A DNA stretch of 64,000 nt from Prorocentrum cordatum (Eukaryota > Sar > Dinophyceae > Prorocentrales > Prorocentraceae), in assembly GCA_963575745.1 (NCBI GenBank), contig CAUYUJ010016059.1, positions 419,849 through 483,848 of the forward strand. Reading direction: 5' to 3'. Every line of letters starts with the position of its first letter. Positions within the stretch are counted from its first letter, which is position 1. Shown here piece by piece: positions 23,535 to 34,200 of this stretch. Below the pieces are notes generated by a model. That model saw only the letters and a program-made list of their open reading frames with translations. It ran no database searches and had not been told where the DNA came from. Position numbers and translations under genes: made by a program.

Positions 23535-23647
23535 TTCCACCTCCACCTCCTCTTCCTTTTTCTCACGATCACCACTATCACCACAACCATGATCATACTC
23601 GTCATCATCCTCTGCATCATCATCTACAACATCATCAGCGTCATAAT

Positions 23648-23701
<54 letters not shown>

Positions 23702-23813
23702 AATCATAATCATCATCATCAGCATCATCATCACCGTCATCATCAGCAACATCGTCATCAGCAGCATCAACATCAGCATCATTCCCATCACCATCATCAC
23801 TATCATCATCACG

Positions 23814-23871
<58 letters not shown>

Positions 23872-24097
23872 GCATCATCATCATCATCATCATCATCGCC
23901 ATCATCATTGACATCATCATCATCAGCATCAACAGCATCCTCACCATTACCACCACCACCATCATCATCGTCACCAGTATCAGAACCACCAAGGTCATAG
24001 TCATCATCAACCTCATCATCACCATCGCCACCATCCTCATTCTCATCGTCATGTTCGTCCACATCCCCACCCCCATCCTCATCATCCCCATTCTCAC

Positions 24098-24133
<36 letters not shown>

Positions 24134-24290
24134 CATCATCCTCATCTACATCCTAACCAGCATCCTCGTCAACATCATTCTCATTCATAATTATCGTTAG
24201 CATCATCAGCATCATCGTGGTGTTCATGGTCACCATGACCACCATCATCATCACCACCATCATAATCATCAGCAGCAGCAGCATCGCCGT
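23535..24290. repeat. ATC/GAT microsatellite, ~0.75 kb
   Basis: Long imperfect ATC array on plus (GAT on minus), with GTC, AGC, ACC and ATA variants. The minus strand reads as an Asp-rich frame of more than 300 codons and the plus as poly-Ile, both artefacts of the three-base period. Confidence 0.95.
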
Positions 24291-24334
24291 CGTCATCCTG
24301 CCCCTGCTCCCCCATATCTCCCTGCCCGCTGCTG

Positions 24335-24560
24335 CTGCCGCTCGTCCTCCTCCTCCTTCTCCTCCTCCTCCTCCTCCTCCTCCTCCTCCTCCTCCCCCTC
24401 CTCGTCCTCTTCTCCCTCCCCCTCCTCTTCCCCCTCCTCCCCCTCCTCCCCCTTCTCCTCCTCCTCCTTCTCCTCCTCGTCGGCCTGTTCGTCCATCATT
24501 GTCCTTGCCCTTGTCCTCCTCCTCCTCCTCCTTCTTCTTCTTCTTCTTCTCGTCGTCGCT
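24335..24560. repeat. TCC/TTC microsatellite
   Basis: Polypyrimidine tract following the ATC array within about 50 bases. It repeats the pairing of GAT-type and TCC-type tracts seen at 6.3-7.1 kb. Confidence 0.92.
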
Positions 24561-25435
24561 CTCGTTTTCGGCTTCATTGTCGTCCTCGTGCTCCTCCTAC
24601 TTCTGTACTTCTGCACCGCTTCCCCTCTCCCTCTCTCTCTCTCTTTCTCGCAAGCTGGGGACCCCTCCTCATCTTCCTCCTCCTTCTCTGCTGCAACTCA
24701 TCTCCCTCTCTCCTCCCCCACTCTGGCATCCCCGGAACGCCCGTGACGAATCGCAACTCCTCGAACCACCCAGTGCCATCCAACATTTTCCGAACGAGAC
24801 ATTTATCCTCCCAACCATTCTCTTCCTCCTCCTCATCCCCCCCCCCCTTGTCGCCCGATCATCAGGAGGCGGAGCGCGGCCCCCCCCCCCCAGCCCGAGC
24901 GCGTGCGCTCAGTCGCCGCGGTGCTTCTCCGACAAAGTGAACCACATCGCCAGCACGAACCGGGTGCCGCGGGTAACCCGCCTCACCTCGAGGAGGAGGG
25001 TGGGGGAGGGCGGAGCAGGAGGAGGAGACGTGACAGGACCTTCGGGGCGGGCGACAGGGGGGCGGGGGGAGCAAGGAGTAAAGGAGTTTTGCTGAATCAG
25101 GTCATGTAGCTGATCTTCCCAGCGCCTCCCGGCGCTGGAGGGAGGCGCCAGTGTACAAAGGAACGCGCCGGGCCTCTCAGGCCCCCGCCAACCGAGAAGG
25201 ATGGGGGAAGGGGAGGAGGGGAATGGAGGGGAGAAATATTGGGATGAGGAGGGACAATGCGGAGAGGGACGGAGGATAAATACAGAAGTATGGGGGGGAT
25301 GCGGGAGGGCGGGCGAGGAGGGGGGGAGATGACAACGAGCGGGGGAGGGGGAAGGAAGAGAAGTAGCAGAAGGAACAGTAATCAGGATATGGCATCCTCG
25401 GTTCCCGCCTCCCTTCTTCCTCGTCCTGGCCCTTC
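24561..25435. other. Unassigned DNA downstream of oxygenase gene
   Basis: No gene recognised. It may hold the 3' untranslated region of the minus-strand oxygenase gene. Frames are Ser/Pro-rich and biased. Confidence 0.4.
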
Positions 25436-25478
25436 ACCCCCTCCTCCTCCTCCTCCTCCTCCTCCTCGCCAGCCTCCT
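25436..25478. repeat. TCC microsatellite next to the oxygenase exon
   Basis: (TCC)n run starting within about 15 bases of the apparent end of the conserved oxygenase exon on the minus strand. It would encode poly-Arg if the frame ran on. Confidence 0.9.
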
Positions 25479-25487
25479 CCCCCATGG

Positions 25488-25715
25488 CAATGGGGGGGAG
25501 AATTTCCTTGGGACACCCGCCACTGCCTGGTGCAGGTTCTCCGGCCCCGCCGTGAAGGCCAGGAGACGCCCCCTCCTCGGCGAGACAACGCAGTCCACGT
25601 CCGCGTCGATGAAGGCGAAGTCGCCGCCCTCGTGGTGCTCTCCCTTGGGCCCGCGCTGGGGATCCGCAGCCATCGCGCTACCATCGGGGTGGATTGAAGA
25701 GGACACGCGAGAGGA
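25488..25715 (-). CDS. 2OG-Fe(II) oxygenase gene, C-terminal catalytic exon
   Basis: Minus-strand text (HHEGGDFAFIDADVDC, then VVSPRRGRLLAFTAGPENLH, then QAVAGVPRKFSPPLPW) matches the end of the prolyl-hydroxylase/2OGFOD3 fold. GGDF is at about 25614-25631. The second iron-binding His (NLH) is at 25530-25532 and the 2-oxoglutarate-binding Arg (VPRKF) at 25506-25508. The enzyme class hydroxylates protein or other substrates using Fe(II), O2 and 2-oxoglutarate, usually in the secretory pathway. A plausible AG acceptor precedes RGPKGEHHEGG (minus CCCCAG). The C-terminus after LPW runs into TCC repeat, so the true end is uncertain. It pairs with the HxD exon at 27.5 kb and the upstream exon at 38.3-39.4 kb. 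Confidence 0.72.
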
Positions 25716-25719
25716 CAGA

Positions 25720-27480
25720 AGACTCTTCCGAGGGCCACACTGCCGTATGAATGTAGGGGCCTGGGTCGCGAGGCACAGGACACCAGGGCACCCTTGACTT
25801 GGCAGGGTCGACCTGCCAACCCGGCTCGCCTGTACCATTCGGAACGCCGAGTCGGGACCGGGGTGCTTTTCTGGCCACGGCGAGCCTCGGCTTCGAGCCG
25901 GCTCCCCGACCCAGATCCGAGGAGCCGTCCCCGAGCACCGGGGCGCCTCCCGCGGCAGAAGTGGCCCCTGCCTCGACACCCTGCGTGCAGCCACGCCCGC
26001 CCATCCGGAGGCCCGCCCCCCGAGCACCTCGAGGAGCGCTCCGCGGCAAGGGGGACCTCCCCGCCCCCGACGGGCGGGAGGGCCTCCTCACCCCGTGCTC
26101 CCCGAGGTCCACCCGGGGGGGGGGGGGGGGCAGAACTCCCACGCGGCGGCAAGTCCAGGGGGGAAGCGAGGAGGGGCGGGCCGTCCCAGACGGCTCGGAA
26201 GTCCCCCGGCCTTCTGAGAGGCTTCCTACGCCTTCCCCGGAGACGTGGGAAACTCCTGAGAAGGCTGGAGCGCTTCTGAGAAGCCCCGCCGCCTTCCGAG
26301 AAGGCCTCCGCCAGCTCACTTCCCCCCCTCGCTCGCCGCCCAAGATCGGCACACGTGGACACATCCCCGGCGCGGGGCCTGCGTGCTCAGGTAGAGCAGC
26401 GCGGCGTAGTCGTACCTTGGCCGAGCCTCTGGGCTCCGCAGGAGTTCGGCGGTTTACCACGGGGCCCCGAGAATGACGCACACGAACATGGCCCCCCTCG
26501 GCGGCGAGCGGGGGGAAATTAGAAGGAGAGGGCCTTCTCAGAAGGCGGCGGGACTTCTCAGAAGCCCTCGCACCTTCTGAGAAGTTTTGTGTATCTTCTC
26601 GGGCCGGGCGAAGGGGGGGATAGCAAAGGGGGGGGGATTTTCGCGGGGCACCTCCCGGCGCCGGAGGCGCCCATGTATCGAGGAATGGGCCCCTCGGTGG
26701 GGCCGAGACCAGCTGCATGCAGCAGATGTCGTACTCCCCCCTTTCCCAATCCCCACCTTTCGTCCGGCCCGATCTTCGAGGCAGGCCAAGAAACCTTCTC
26801 AGAGAGACGGGGAGCGTCGGAGCCTTCTGAGAAGGCCTGCCCCTTCTCACCGGGCTCGCCGCCGACCCCCCCCCTGGGTTTGCGAGGGCCGCCCTCTCGC
26901 CGCGAGCGATCCCGTGCATGTGCAACTAGTTCGGACCCTGCGGCGCAAAATGCTCCCTCCCACCCCTGCGGCAATGTAGGGGGCTTGATTGGACGGAAAT
27001 ATCCGGATCCCCAGATTATCACCCATATTGGAATCAGCATGGATTTCGGGGGTGGGGGCGTGATCAAAATCCCCCCCAAGTGTGTAAGGGTAGGGTTCGA
27101 CGTCATTGCCCATCCTCCTGTCGCGTAGCGCGCTCTCCCGAGACCAGTGCGAGTGTGCGAATGAGTTCATGGGCGCGCACGCCTTCGTGCCGCTCGCGAC
27201 TCGCGGAGTGCTCGCGGGAGGCCCCCCGCCGCCGAAGGCTGAGCGCGCGCGCGCGTCACGGCCCAAAGGGGTCCGGGGACGTGTCTCTGAGCGGACCTGC
27301 GCTGGAGAGGCCCTCCAATACCCGACGTCGTGACACCACCGAGAGGGAGGGGCGTGCTGCACGCGCCTCGGGCGTCCAGGCCCTCGCGGGGCCCGGCCCA
27401 GCTCGAGAAGAGCGGCGCAGTCGGAGAGGGTCGGGAGAGCTGGGTGTGATGCTCTCACGGCACTGTCTTCCAGGGCGTCA
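25720..27480. other. Probable intron of the oxygenase gene, with palindromic repeats
   Basis: GC-rich DNA between the HxD exon and the C-terminal exon. It holds three CTTCTGAGAAG-type repeat blocks (26165-26335, 26500-26620 and 26785-26855) and a G run at 26107-26122. The short minus text EYDICCMQLV at about 26715-26745 resembles the 'YDYsallYL' strand expected between the two exons and is a weak candidate for a mini-exon. Splice sites could not be fixed. Confidence 0.4.
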
Positions 27481-27495
27481 GGTGCCGGGGTACGA

Positions 27496-27566
27496 CGCCA
27501 CGTTCGCCTTGTCGACGTGCGCGTTCCAGTACACGTGCTCCTCCTCTCCAGGATCAGGATTGTGAC
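27496..27566 (-). CDS. 2OG-Fe(II) oxygenase gene, HxD exon
   Basis: Minus-strand text DPGEEEHVYWNAHVDKANVA carries the iron-binding His-x-Asp (HVD, plus-strand 27511-27519) in the YWnxHVDK context typical of 2OGFOD3-like and related prolyl-hydroxylase proteins. It is short. A GT donor is possible just after ANVAS (minus GCGTCGTACC), and beyond this the frame soon reaches a stop (PGT*). The left part (SHNPDPGEEE) may or may not be exonic. It sits between the upstream exon at 38.3-39.4 kb and the C-terminal exon at 25.5-25.7 kb, in the right order and strand. Together the two exons supply the full His-Asp-His plus Arg set. Confidence 0.68.
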
Positions 27567-27739
27567 TACATATCAGACCACCCCGACCCATGTCGATGAT
27601 CTGAATTTCGGGCTTGGGGAAGGGCGCGGGTTCCATCTGTGTTTCCCAACCATCCTGTGGTGTTGGCTCCTCGTTCTGAAGAGACGGTCCCCGCGTTCCT
27701 CCTCCCTCCTTCCTCCCTCCCCCTCCTCCCTGCGTTTCA

Positions 27740-28710
27740 CCCATAGGGAGCCCCATAGGGAGCTCCACCGAAGGCCCCAGTGTCACCGTCCGCGTGCGTC
27801 CCGAAAACCCAATTTGGCACACCCCTCACACGCTTCGTGGCCCCATAGGGAGCTCCACCGAAGGCCCAAATGCCACCGCCCGCATGCGTCCCAAAATCAA
27901 ATTTGGCACACCCCTCACTCGTTTCGTGGCCCCATGGGGAGCTCCACCGAAGGCCCAAATGCCACCGCCCGCATGCCTCCCGCACACCCAATTTGGCACA
28001 CCCCTCACACGTTTCGTGGCAGCATGGGGGGCTCCACCGAAGGCCCCAGTGCCACCACCCGCATGCGTCCCGAAAACCCAATTCGGCACACCCCTCACAC
28101 GTTTCGTGGCCCCATAAAGGGGGCTCCACCGAAGGCCCCCGTGCCACCGCCCGCATGCGTCCCGAAAACCCAATTTGGCACACCCCTCACAGGGTTCGTG
28201 GCCCCATGGGGAGCTCCACCGAAGGCCCCAGTCCCACCGCCCGCATGCGTCCCGAAAACCCAATTTGGCACACCCCTCACACGTTTCGTGGCAGCATGGG
28301 AAGCTCCACCGAAGGCCCAAATGCCACCGCCCGCATGCGTCCCGAAAACCCAATTCGGCACACCCCTCGCACGCTTCGTGGCCCCATAGAGAGCTCCACC
28401 GGCCCCGGTGCCACCGCCCGCATGCGTCCCCCACACCCTTCACACGCTGCGTGCCTCATAGGGAGCTCCACCGAAGGTCCCAGCGCTACCGCCCGCATGC
28501 GTGTGCCCCACCGAGTACAGCGTCTCGTGGCCCCATAGGGAGCTCCACCGAAGGCCCGAGTGCTACCGTCCGCATGCGTGTCCCCCACCGAATACAACGT
28601 TTCGTGGCGCCATAGGGAGCTGACCGACGGCCCCAGTGCTACCGCCCGCATGCGTTCCCCTCCACCCGGTGCAGCGCTTCGTGGCCCCATAGGGAGCACC
28701 ACCGAAGAAG
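27740..28710. repeat. Tandem array, 12 copies, period 90 then 76 bp
   Basis: Copies share GAGCTCCACCGAAGGCCC and CGCATGCGT. The anchor falls at about 27761, 27851, 27940, 28030, 28122, 28212, 28302, 28392, 28464, 28541, 28618 and 28694. The first eight units are about 90 bp; the rest are 72-77 bp because the 'CGAAAACCCAATTTGGCACA' part is lost. A period of 90 keeps most frames open, creating false repetitive peptides on both strands. It lies 130 bp left of the recombinase retrotransposon. Confidence 0.95.
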
Positions 28711-28842
28711 ATAGTCACAAGTGCGGTACCCACAACTGCATATGGTTGGGTCCTTCGCCGGGGTCATTTTCACTTTGTTTTCAAAATGTTCCCCGACGCC
28801 CCCCCACATGGGAATGGAGGGCAAATCCTTCGGGCGGGGTCG

Positions 28843-29008
28843 TGTGTGTTGTTGCAAACAATGAAGTTTTCGGGCCGTGGCCCTCTCTCCTCCTCCCCCT
28901 CCCCTGTCTTCTAAGTGGTCGGCGGGGCGGGGAGGGCGGGGGCGGCGCAAAGTCAGGGAGCGCCGTTCTGACATAACACGTTATGTTTGTGTTCTCCGCT
29001 CAAGTTCT
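28843..29008 (+). repeat. Split direct repeat A1
   Basis: 166 bp matching A2 (36474-36639) with about four substitutions and no indels. It begins TGTGTGTTGTTGCAAACA and ends CCGCTCAAGTTCT. It includes a near-palindrome CATAACACGTTATG (28972-28985) that is a candidate recombinase site. It ends 11 bases before the ORF1 ATG. Confidence 0.93.
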
Positions 29009-29019
29009 TTGGCTCGAGC

Positions 29020-30050
29020 ATGCCCGCGGGAGTTCCCGCGGCCTCGCCCGAGTTCTTTCTCCTTTGCTCCCCGTGCGGCAGCAGCGCGGGCAACTCCGAC
29101 AGCTCGGGCGGCTCTTCGTGGGAGCTGGTCGGTCTGGAGTCTTCCGACGATTGGCAGGTGCTGGACCTGCCGCGAAGCGCGCTGGAGGGCGCTGACGAGA
29201 CGGCTCGCTTCGGGTGCTGGCCTTTCGGGCTCCTGATGTGGTCGCTCTTCTCTCTGGTGAGTGATCCGATCGTGGAGCAGGATTCGGTTGTCGTGCCCGA
29301 GGGTCTCGAGATCCAGATGCCAGTGGAGCCATGGTCTCGCCGCTTCTACCGCCTGAGCGCGACCGACGGTGTGGAGGTGCAGCTGGTGCGCCGCAAGAGC
29401 GGCAATGTGTGGGCCGTCATCGGCCCGGACTTGACTCTCGGCCTGATCTGCATACGTCTATCTTCACGGACCCCGTGGCGGGGATCCGCTGGCGGCCGAT
29501 GCCCCCTCTTTCATCAGCTCAGAAGGACGCCTACGTCAGCCAGGCGACGGAGGGTTTGAGGGCGTCCACGGTGCCGATGTTGCCTCTGTACCGCCCCGGC
29601 AGAGGTGGTCAGCAGGCGATGGCGGTGAAAGTCCTGTATGCCGTTTTCAGCTCGGGGGCTTCATCGCTCAAGACGCTGAGGTGGTCTTTGAGGAGTCCCA
29701 AGTGTTTCTTGGGTGTGCTGGCCGCGTTGTTCGTATTGTACGAGCTGCTGGTGTTGCTGGGCGTGATCGAGTATATGAAGGAGATATGGGTGTACACGAT
29801 CAGCTACATAGTCACGGCCAAGGACGCGTTCGTGGAGAGCTCGGAGGTCGTCCAGGAGTGGGCCACCTACCTGTGGGAGTGGAAGGAGTGGGCTCAGAAG
29901 CTCATGCCTCTTCAGCGGTGGTTTGCAATGTTCTTGGCTCTGATACTTCTGACCATCTGGGCGGCCCACGAGTGTTCGGACAGTGGGGAGCACGGAGAGT
30001 CCTCGATTGGGTCCTCAAGCGCTTCGAGTGTGGACGTGCCCGTCGGTTAG
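29020..30050 (+). pseudogene. YR element ORF1: membrane-spanning protein, one frameshift
   Basis: Frame 1 from ATG 29020 (MPAGVPAASPEFF) reads to about 29450 (GNVWAVIGPDLTLGLICI). Protein-like text then continues in frame 0 as SIFTDPVAGIRWRPMPPLSS to the stop at 30050, implying one indel at about 29450. The second half has two strongly hydrophobic helices, one around FLGVLAALFVLYELLVLLGV (about 29710-29770) and one around WFAMFLALILLTIWAA (about 29920-29968), flanking an aromatic and acidic stretch (WATYLWEWKEWAQ). It ends in a Ser-rich tail (SIGSSSASSVDVPVG). I know no standard function for this position in YR elements. Membrane insertion is inferred from hydropathy alone. Confidence 0.6.
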
Positions 30051-30059
30051 ACTGCTTCC

Positions 30060-31077
30060 GTGCCTTCGCCCTTGCCGCCGCCTGGCTATCTTTCAGGTGG
30101 GGAGAGTGCTGCGTTGGCGAGCCATCTGAACGATCTCGTGGAGTCCCAGAAGGCCATGATGGAGGAGATCAGCGAGATCAGGACCGCCGAGAGGTCGAGA
30201 GAGCTGCGTCGAGACGTACTCGAAGCTTCCCTGGATTCGCGCGGTCGCGCGGACGCCGAGGCCAACAAGCAGGTGATCGAAGGTATGATTGCTCGTCTGG
30301 ACCGATTCGAGGCTCGTCTGAAGGGGGAGGCTCCTGTGGAGGCAAGAGCTGGCGAGCATGGTGCCGCGATCGAGGGGATGGGCTCTTCGGCTTCTGCAGT
30401 CGCCGTGCTCGGGTCGCCCGTCAAGAGTACCCCCACAGCGTTGATGGAGACGCCCGAGAAGCGGGCTGCTACTTCTCAGCCGGAGGCCGTCGAGCTGGCC
30501 ATCAAGCGGATGCGCTTCAAGGCTCAGTTGCCGCAGCAGGTGTTCATGGAGCAGCTGGACGAGTACAAGGAGATCGAGCCCGAGGAGTGGAACAGCCGTA
30601 TGCCCGAGGGTTACCGCCAGCGGATTTCGGCCGAGGTGCTGTTGGAGATCTACTCGTCAGGAAAGACGGCCGAGGCCTGGGCGCGCGACTTCATCAGGGA
30701 CCGCGGCCTGAGCGACTGCAACACGGCGCGGGAGATGATCGCGGCCTTCGCCGCGGTGGACACGATGCTGATGACCGATCGTCAGAGGGGGCTCCTCAAC
30801 CTGGTGAGCTTCGAGCGGCTGGTGCGAAAGGGCTACGCCATCGTGAGGGCCTACCACAACGTCAACAGCCGCGACGACTGGAGCCGCCCCAAGGATGCCA
30901 AGATGGAAGTCGAAGGTGGACTGGGAGGCGGCGCGTCGCTTGGACCCTCAGCTCGCCGACGAGAGCACTATTCGGGTGACGAGCGCCGAGGAAGAGATGA
31001 AGAAGGCCATGAGTCGCGACGCGCAGCTGATGAAGGCGCGCTCCGACCTGGACGGAGGTGCGGTGGCCCCGCCGTGA
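30060..31077 (+). pseudogene. YR element Gag-like coiled-coil ORF, one frameshift
   Basis: Starts at ATG 30060 (MPSPLPPPGYLSGGESAALA), nine bases after the ORF1 stop. The N-terminal half is a long charged helix (VESQKAMMEEISEIRTAERS onward, about residues 28-95), a probable coiled coil. The middle is a compact helical domain (QQVFMEQLDEYKEIEPEEWN to LVRKGYAIVRAYHNVNSRDD). At about 30895-30905 the sensible reading moves to frame 1 (KWKSKVDWEAARRLDPQLAD, then SAEEEMKKAMSRDAQLMKAR) and stops at 31077; the original frame turns Gly/Arg-rich and runs on to 31196. Position and character fit a Gag/capsid-like protein, but no homology was demonstrated. Confidence 0.62.
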
Positions 31078-31253
31078 GAGTCAAGGAGCTTGAATTGGGG
31101 CCACTCGGTGTCGAGCGGGGGGCCCTTGCAGCTGGCGTCGTGGTGTCCCTGCGCGTCGGCTTGTTTTGGCTAGTGTATTCTTTTTGCTGCAGCTGACTCG
31201 CATCATCGCCGTCGGCTGGCCCTTGAGCTTTTGCACGACGAATTTGGGCTTTC

Positions 31254-34200
31254 ATGTCTCGGCGGCGGGACATCCTGTCCGAGGTGGTGCTGTTCGCTCG
31301 CCCAGAGCGACCCGCTTCGACTTCTCGTCGGGTGCTGTCGCGCTGGAAGGAGGAGATGGAGCTGGTCGAGACGGCGAACCGTTCTCTCTTGGCGTTGCGT
31401 CAGCTCTAACGTGGGAGTCTGGACGACAGTCTACTGGACCTGGCCGACAGCTGGGGCCAGGGGATCGTGCCCGACAACTTGGACGGGGACCCCTCTCGGC
31501 GGGTGCTGGGAGAAGTTCGTCGCCAGTCGCCGCCGTCGACTACACCCTCACAAGGAGCCGCGCTTCTGCGGCTGCGCCCTGCCGCCGCTGCGGCGGGCAA
31601 TCAGTCCCAGTCCACCTTCAAGCAGAGGGTGGCCGAACTTCTTAGGAGGAGTGCTGGCGGAAGTAGACGGCTGCCGGACAGGGGCGAGACGTTCCCAGCT
31701 CAATGGGACCGAGTTGCCCTACCTCCCCCGGGGACCAGACCTGTGAGTGTGAGGTCTGCGTCGCCTCGCGTGGCACAGAAGTTGGAGATGTTCAAGGAGG
31801 AGATGTTGAGAGAGGATGGCGAAGCTTGTGTTCAGGCCTGCGAGATACGCAACTACGTGGACCCGCATTTCCGCAAGAAGAAGGAGATGTTGCAGCTGGC
31901 CCGAAGGATGGCTTTAGCGGGGATGCTGTGCCACACTGCAGTGAAGGTGGACGAGGTCGGGCTCTTTTGCGTCGTGAAGAAGGCGGAGCTTGTGGAGAAC
32001 GAGCCCGAGGTGACGCTGAGCTTGGTGTTCGACCAGAGACGCTCCAACATGCGATGGCGGTCTCCCCCGTGGTGTGCCATGGGCGGTGTCAGTGCGATGT
32101 CGTTCTTGGACGTGTCCGAGGAGATGAAGGAGGATGGCGTGACCATGCGCTTCGGCACGGGCGACCTTCCCGACTTCTACTGCACGCTGGAGCTGGGGGA
32201 GGAGCTGGCGCCGTACTTCGTGCTGCCCAGCGTGTCTGGCGACGAGCTGGACGCGCTGCTCCCCGAAGGCTCGTCGCTGCCTGGGAGCGGGCCCTACGTC
32301 GGAGTGAAGGTCGCCTTGATGGGCTTCTCTTGGACGTGCTGGATGGCTCAGACGACCATGGAGGACATCTTCAATACTGGGCCCCAGGTTGGGCTTTCCT
32401 CGCTTTCAGACGGCCAACGTCTGGCCGAAGGCGGGCCTTTACCCCATCTCAGTCGGGAGCTACCTGCTGCGCACTACGAGTACATCGACGACTTTGGCAT
32501 CATGGGCCTGGACTTCCCGACACAGCCTGGCCAGGAGGCGGCGACGACGGTGGAGGAGATCTGGCTTGGTGCCAAGGAGTTGGTGGTTTCCGCGGGCTTC
32601 AAGGTGCACAAGGATGCTTGCTCGGTGCACGCTCGTATGATCGGTGGCGATCTTCGGGGGACTCGTCTGGCGCCGAACCAGGACAAGATGTGGCTGGCGG
32701 TCTTCGGCATACGGGAGATCCTGATCCACAAGAAGGAGCTACCCGACACCGTCGCGCGGATCGTTGGTATCCTGTCCTGGGGCTTCCTGATCTGCCGTGG
32801 GGCTCTGAGCGTCTTCGCGGAGGTGTACTCCTGGTGCATGGAGTTCCGGGGTGGTGCTCGGCGCGAGGTCCCACGGGAAGTGCTGAGGGAGTTGGCTGCG
32901 GCCGCGGCGTTGGTGCCGCTGATCTCGGTGGACCTCTCGACGCCCTGGGACCCGACGGTGATGATGTTCGACGCGAGCCTCTACGGTGGTGCGCTCATCT
33001 CTACGGTGGCCACAGTGGAGGAGCAGCGTCGAGAGGCACGATATGCTGTTCGAGGAGGCTGGACCGTTTGGACGGGCATCTCCTCGTCCTGGGCGGCGGA
33101 CGCTCTCTGCGAGGGGGAGGCCTTCAGACGCGTGGGCGCCGACGTGGAGTTGGGCACCCGGATCCGAGCTCCTCCTGTGCACGAGTGCTGGGACGACATC
33201 GCTCGGTGGAAGGAGGTTGTGCGTTGGCGATGGGAGGAGAAGGAGCACATCAACCTGCTGGAGATGCGCACGGGGGTGGCCGCAGCGAGGCACTCGGCCC
33301 GCACCCGTGCGAGCTGGGGGAAGAGGCACCTACGCATCACGGACTCTATGGTCTGCCTCGGCGGCTTCAGCAAGGGCAGATCGGCCAGTCGGCCCATTCT
33401 GATTTTGTGCAGGAGAATGGCCGCCCTCGACCTCGGGTGCGGCATGCGGGAGTACTGGCGCTGGGTGCTGTCGGACCGCAACCACAGCGACGGGCCGAGC
33501 CGAGGCTTTCCGATTGGCCAGGCTCCGAAGGAACGGAGGACGGACGAGCTGGTGCTGCCGGAGAAGGTGGCTTCGAGAATCGAGGCCCTGGTGGACTTGG
33601 CGGAGGTGGACCCATTTCAGCCGCTCAGGATGGGCGTCTCGATCCCGGTGAAGGTGCTGCGCTTCGTCCATCTCTGCAGCGGCCACACGCGCATCGGGGA
33701 CCTGGAGGACTGGCTGCTCAGGATCGCGGGCTCGCGGGGCTACCTGATGATCTGCACCAACGTGGACATCGGCTTCGGGTCGGAGTTCGACCTGACGGAC
33801 GAGGTCAACGTGCGGAGGCTGGAGCTGCTGGCGGAAGTGGAGACGGACGGCGGACACTCAGGCCCTTTATGCTCTACCTGGTCGCGGGTTCGCTTCCAGC
33901 CTGGAGGCCCCCCTCCGCTACGTCTGCGACATCAGCTGTGGGGTCGGCCGGGCTTGCGAGGGGACGACGCGAGGAAGGTGAAACTTGGGAACGCGCAGTT
34001 GCTGAGCAGTTTGAGGATCCTGAAGCCGATCGGCCTCAAGGGCGGCTCGGTATCCGTCGAGCATCCTGCCGATCCGGGTTGTCCGCCGTTTCCTTCGATC
34101 TTCGTGGCCAAGGAGCTGATGGACTGGGAGGCGCAGTTGGGCGCCTACCGCGTGACCTTCCCGCAGTGCATGTGGGGCTGCCCCGCGCTGAAGTTGACGA

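Noticed and set aside
23052-24062. Long Asp-rich minus frame (and poly-Ile plus frame) in the ATC tract
   Set aside because: Created by a three-base repeat period; no unique sequence or domain.
27517-28538. Repetitive-peptide ORFs over the 90-bp array on both strands
   Set aside because: A period divisible by three keeps every frame open. No frame is favoured by substitution pattern as far as can be seen.
27740-28710. CRISPR-like array
   Set aside because: Repeats are tandem and degenerate over the whole unit with no unique spacers, in a eukaryotic context.
29005-29018. TTTGGCTCGAG near the YR ORF1 start as a spliced-leader relic; also TTGTGGCTCAAG at 3423
   Set aside because: Only the last ~10-11 bases resemble the dinoflagellate spliced leader and the rest does not. 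Chance similarity is likely.
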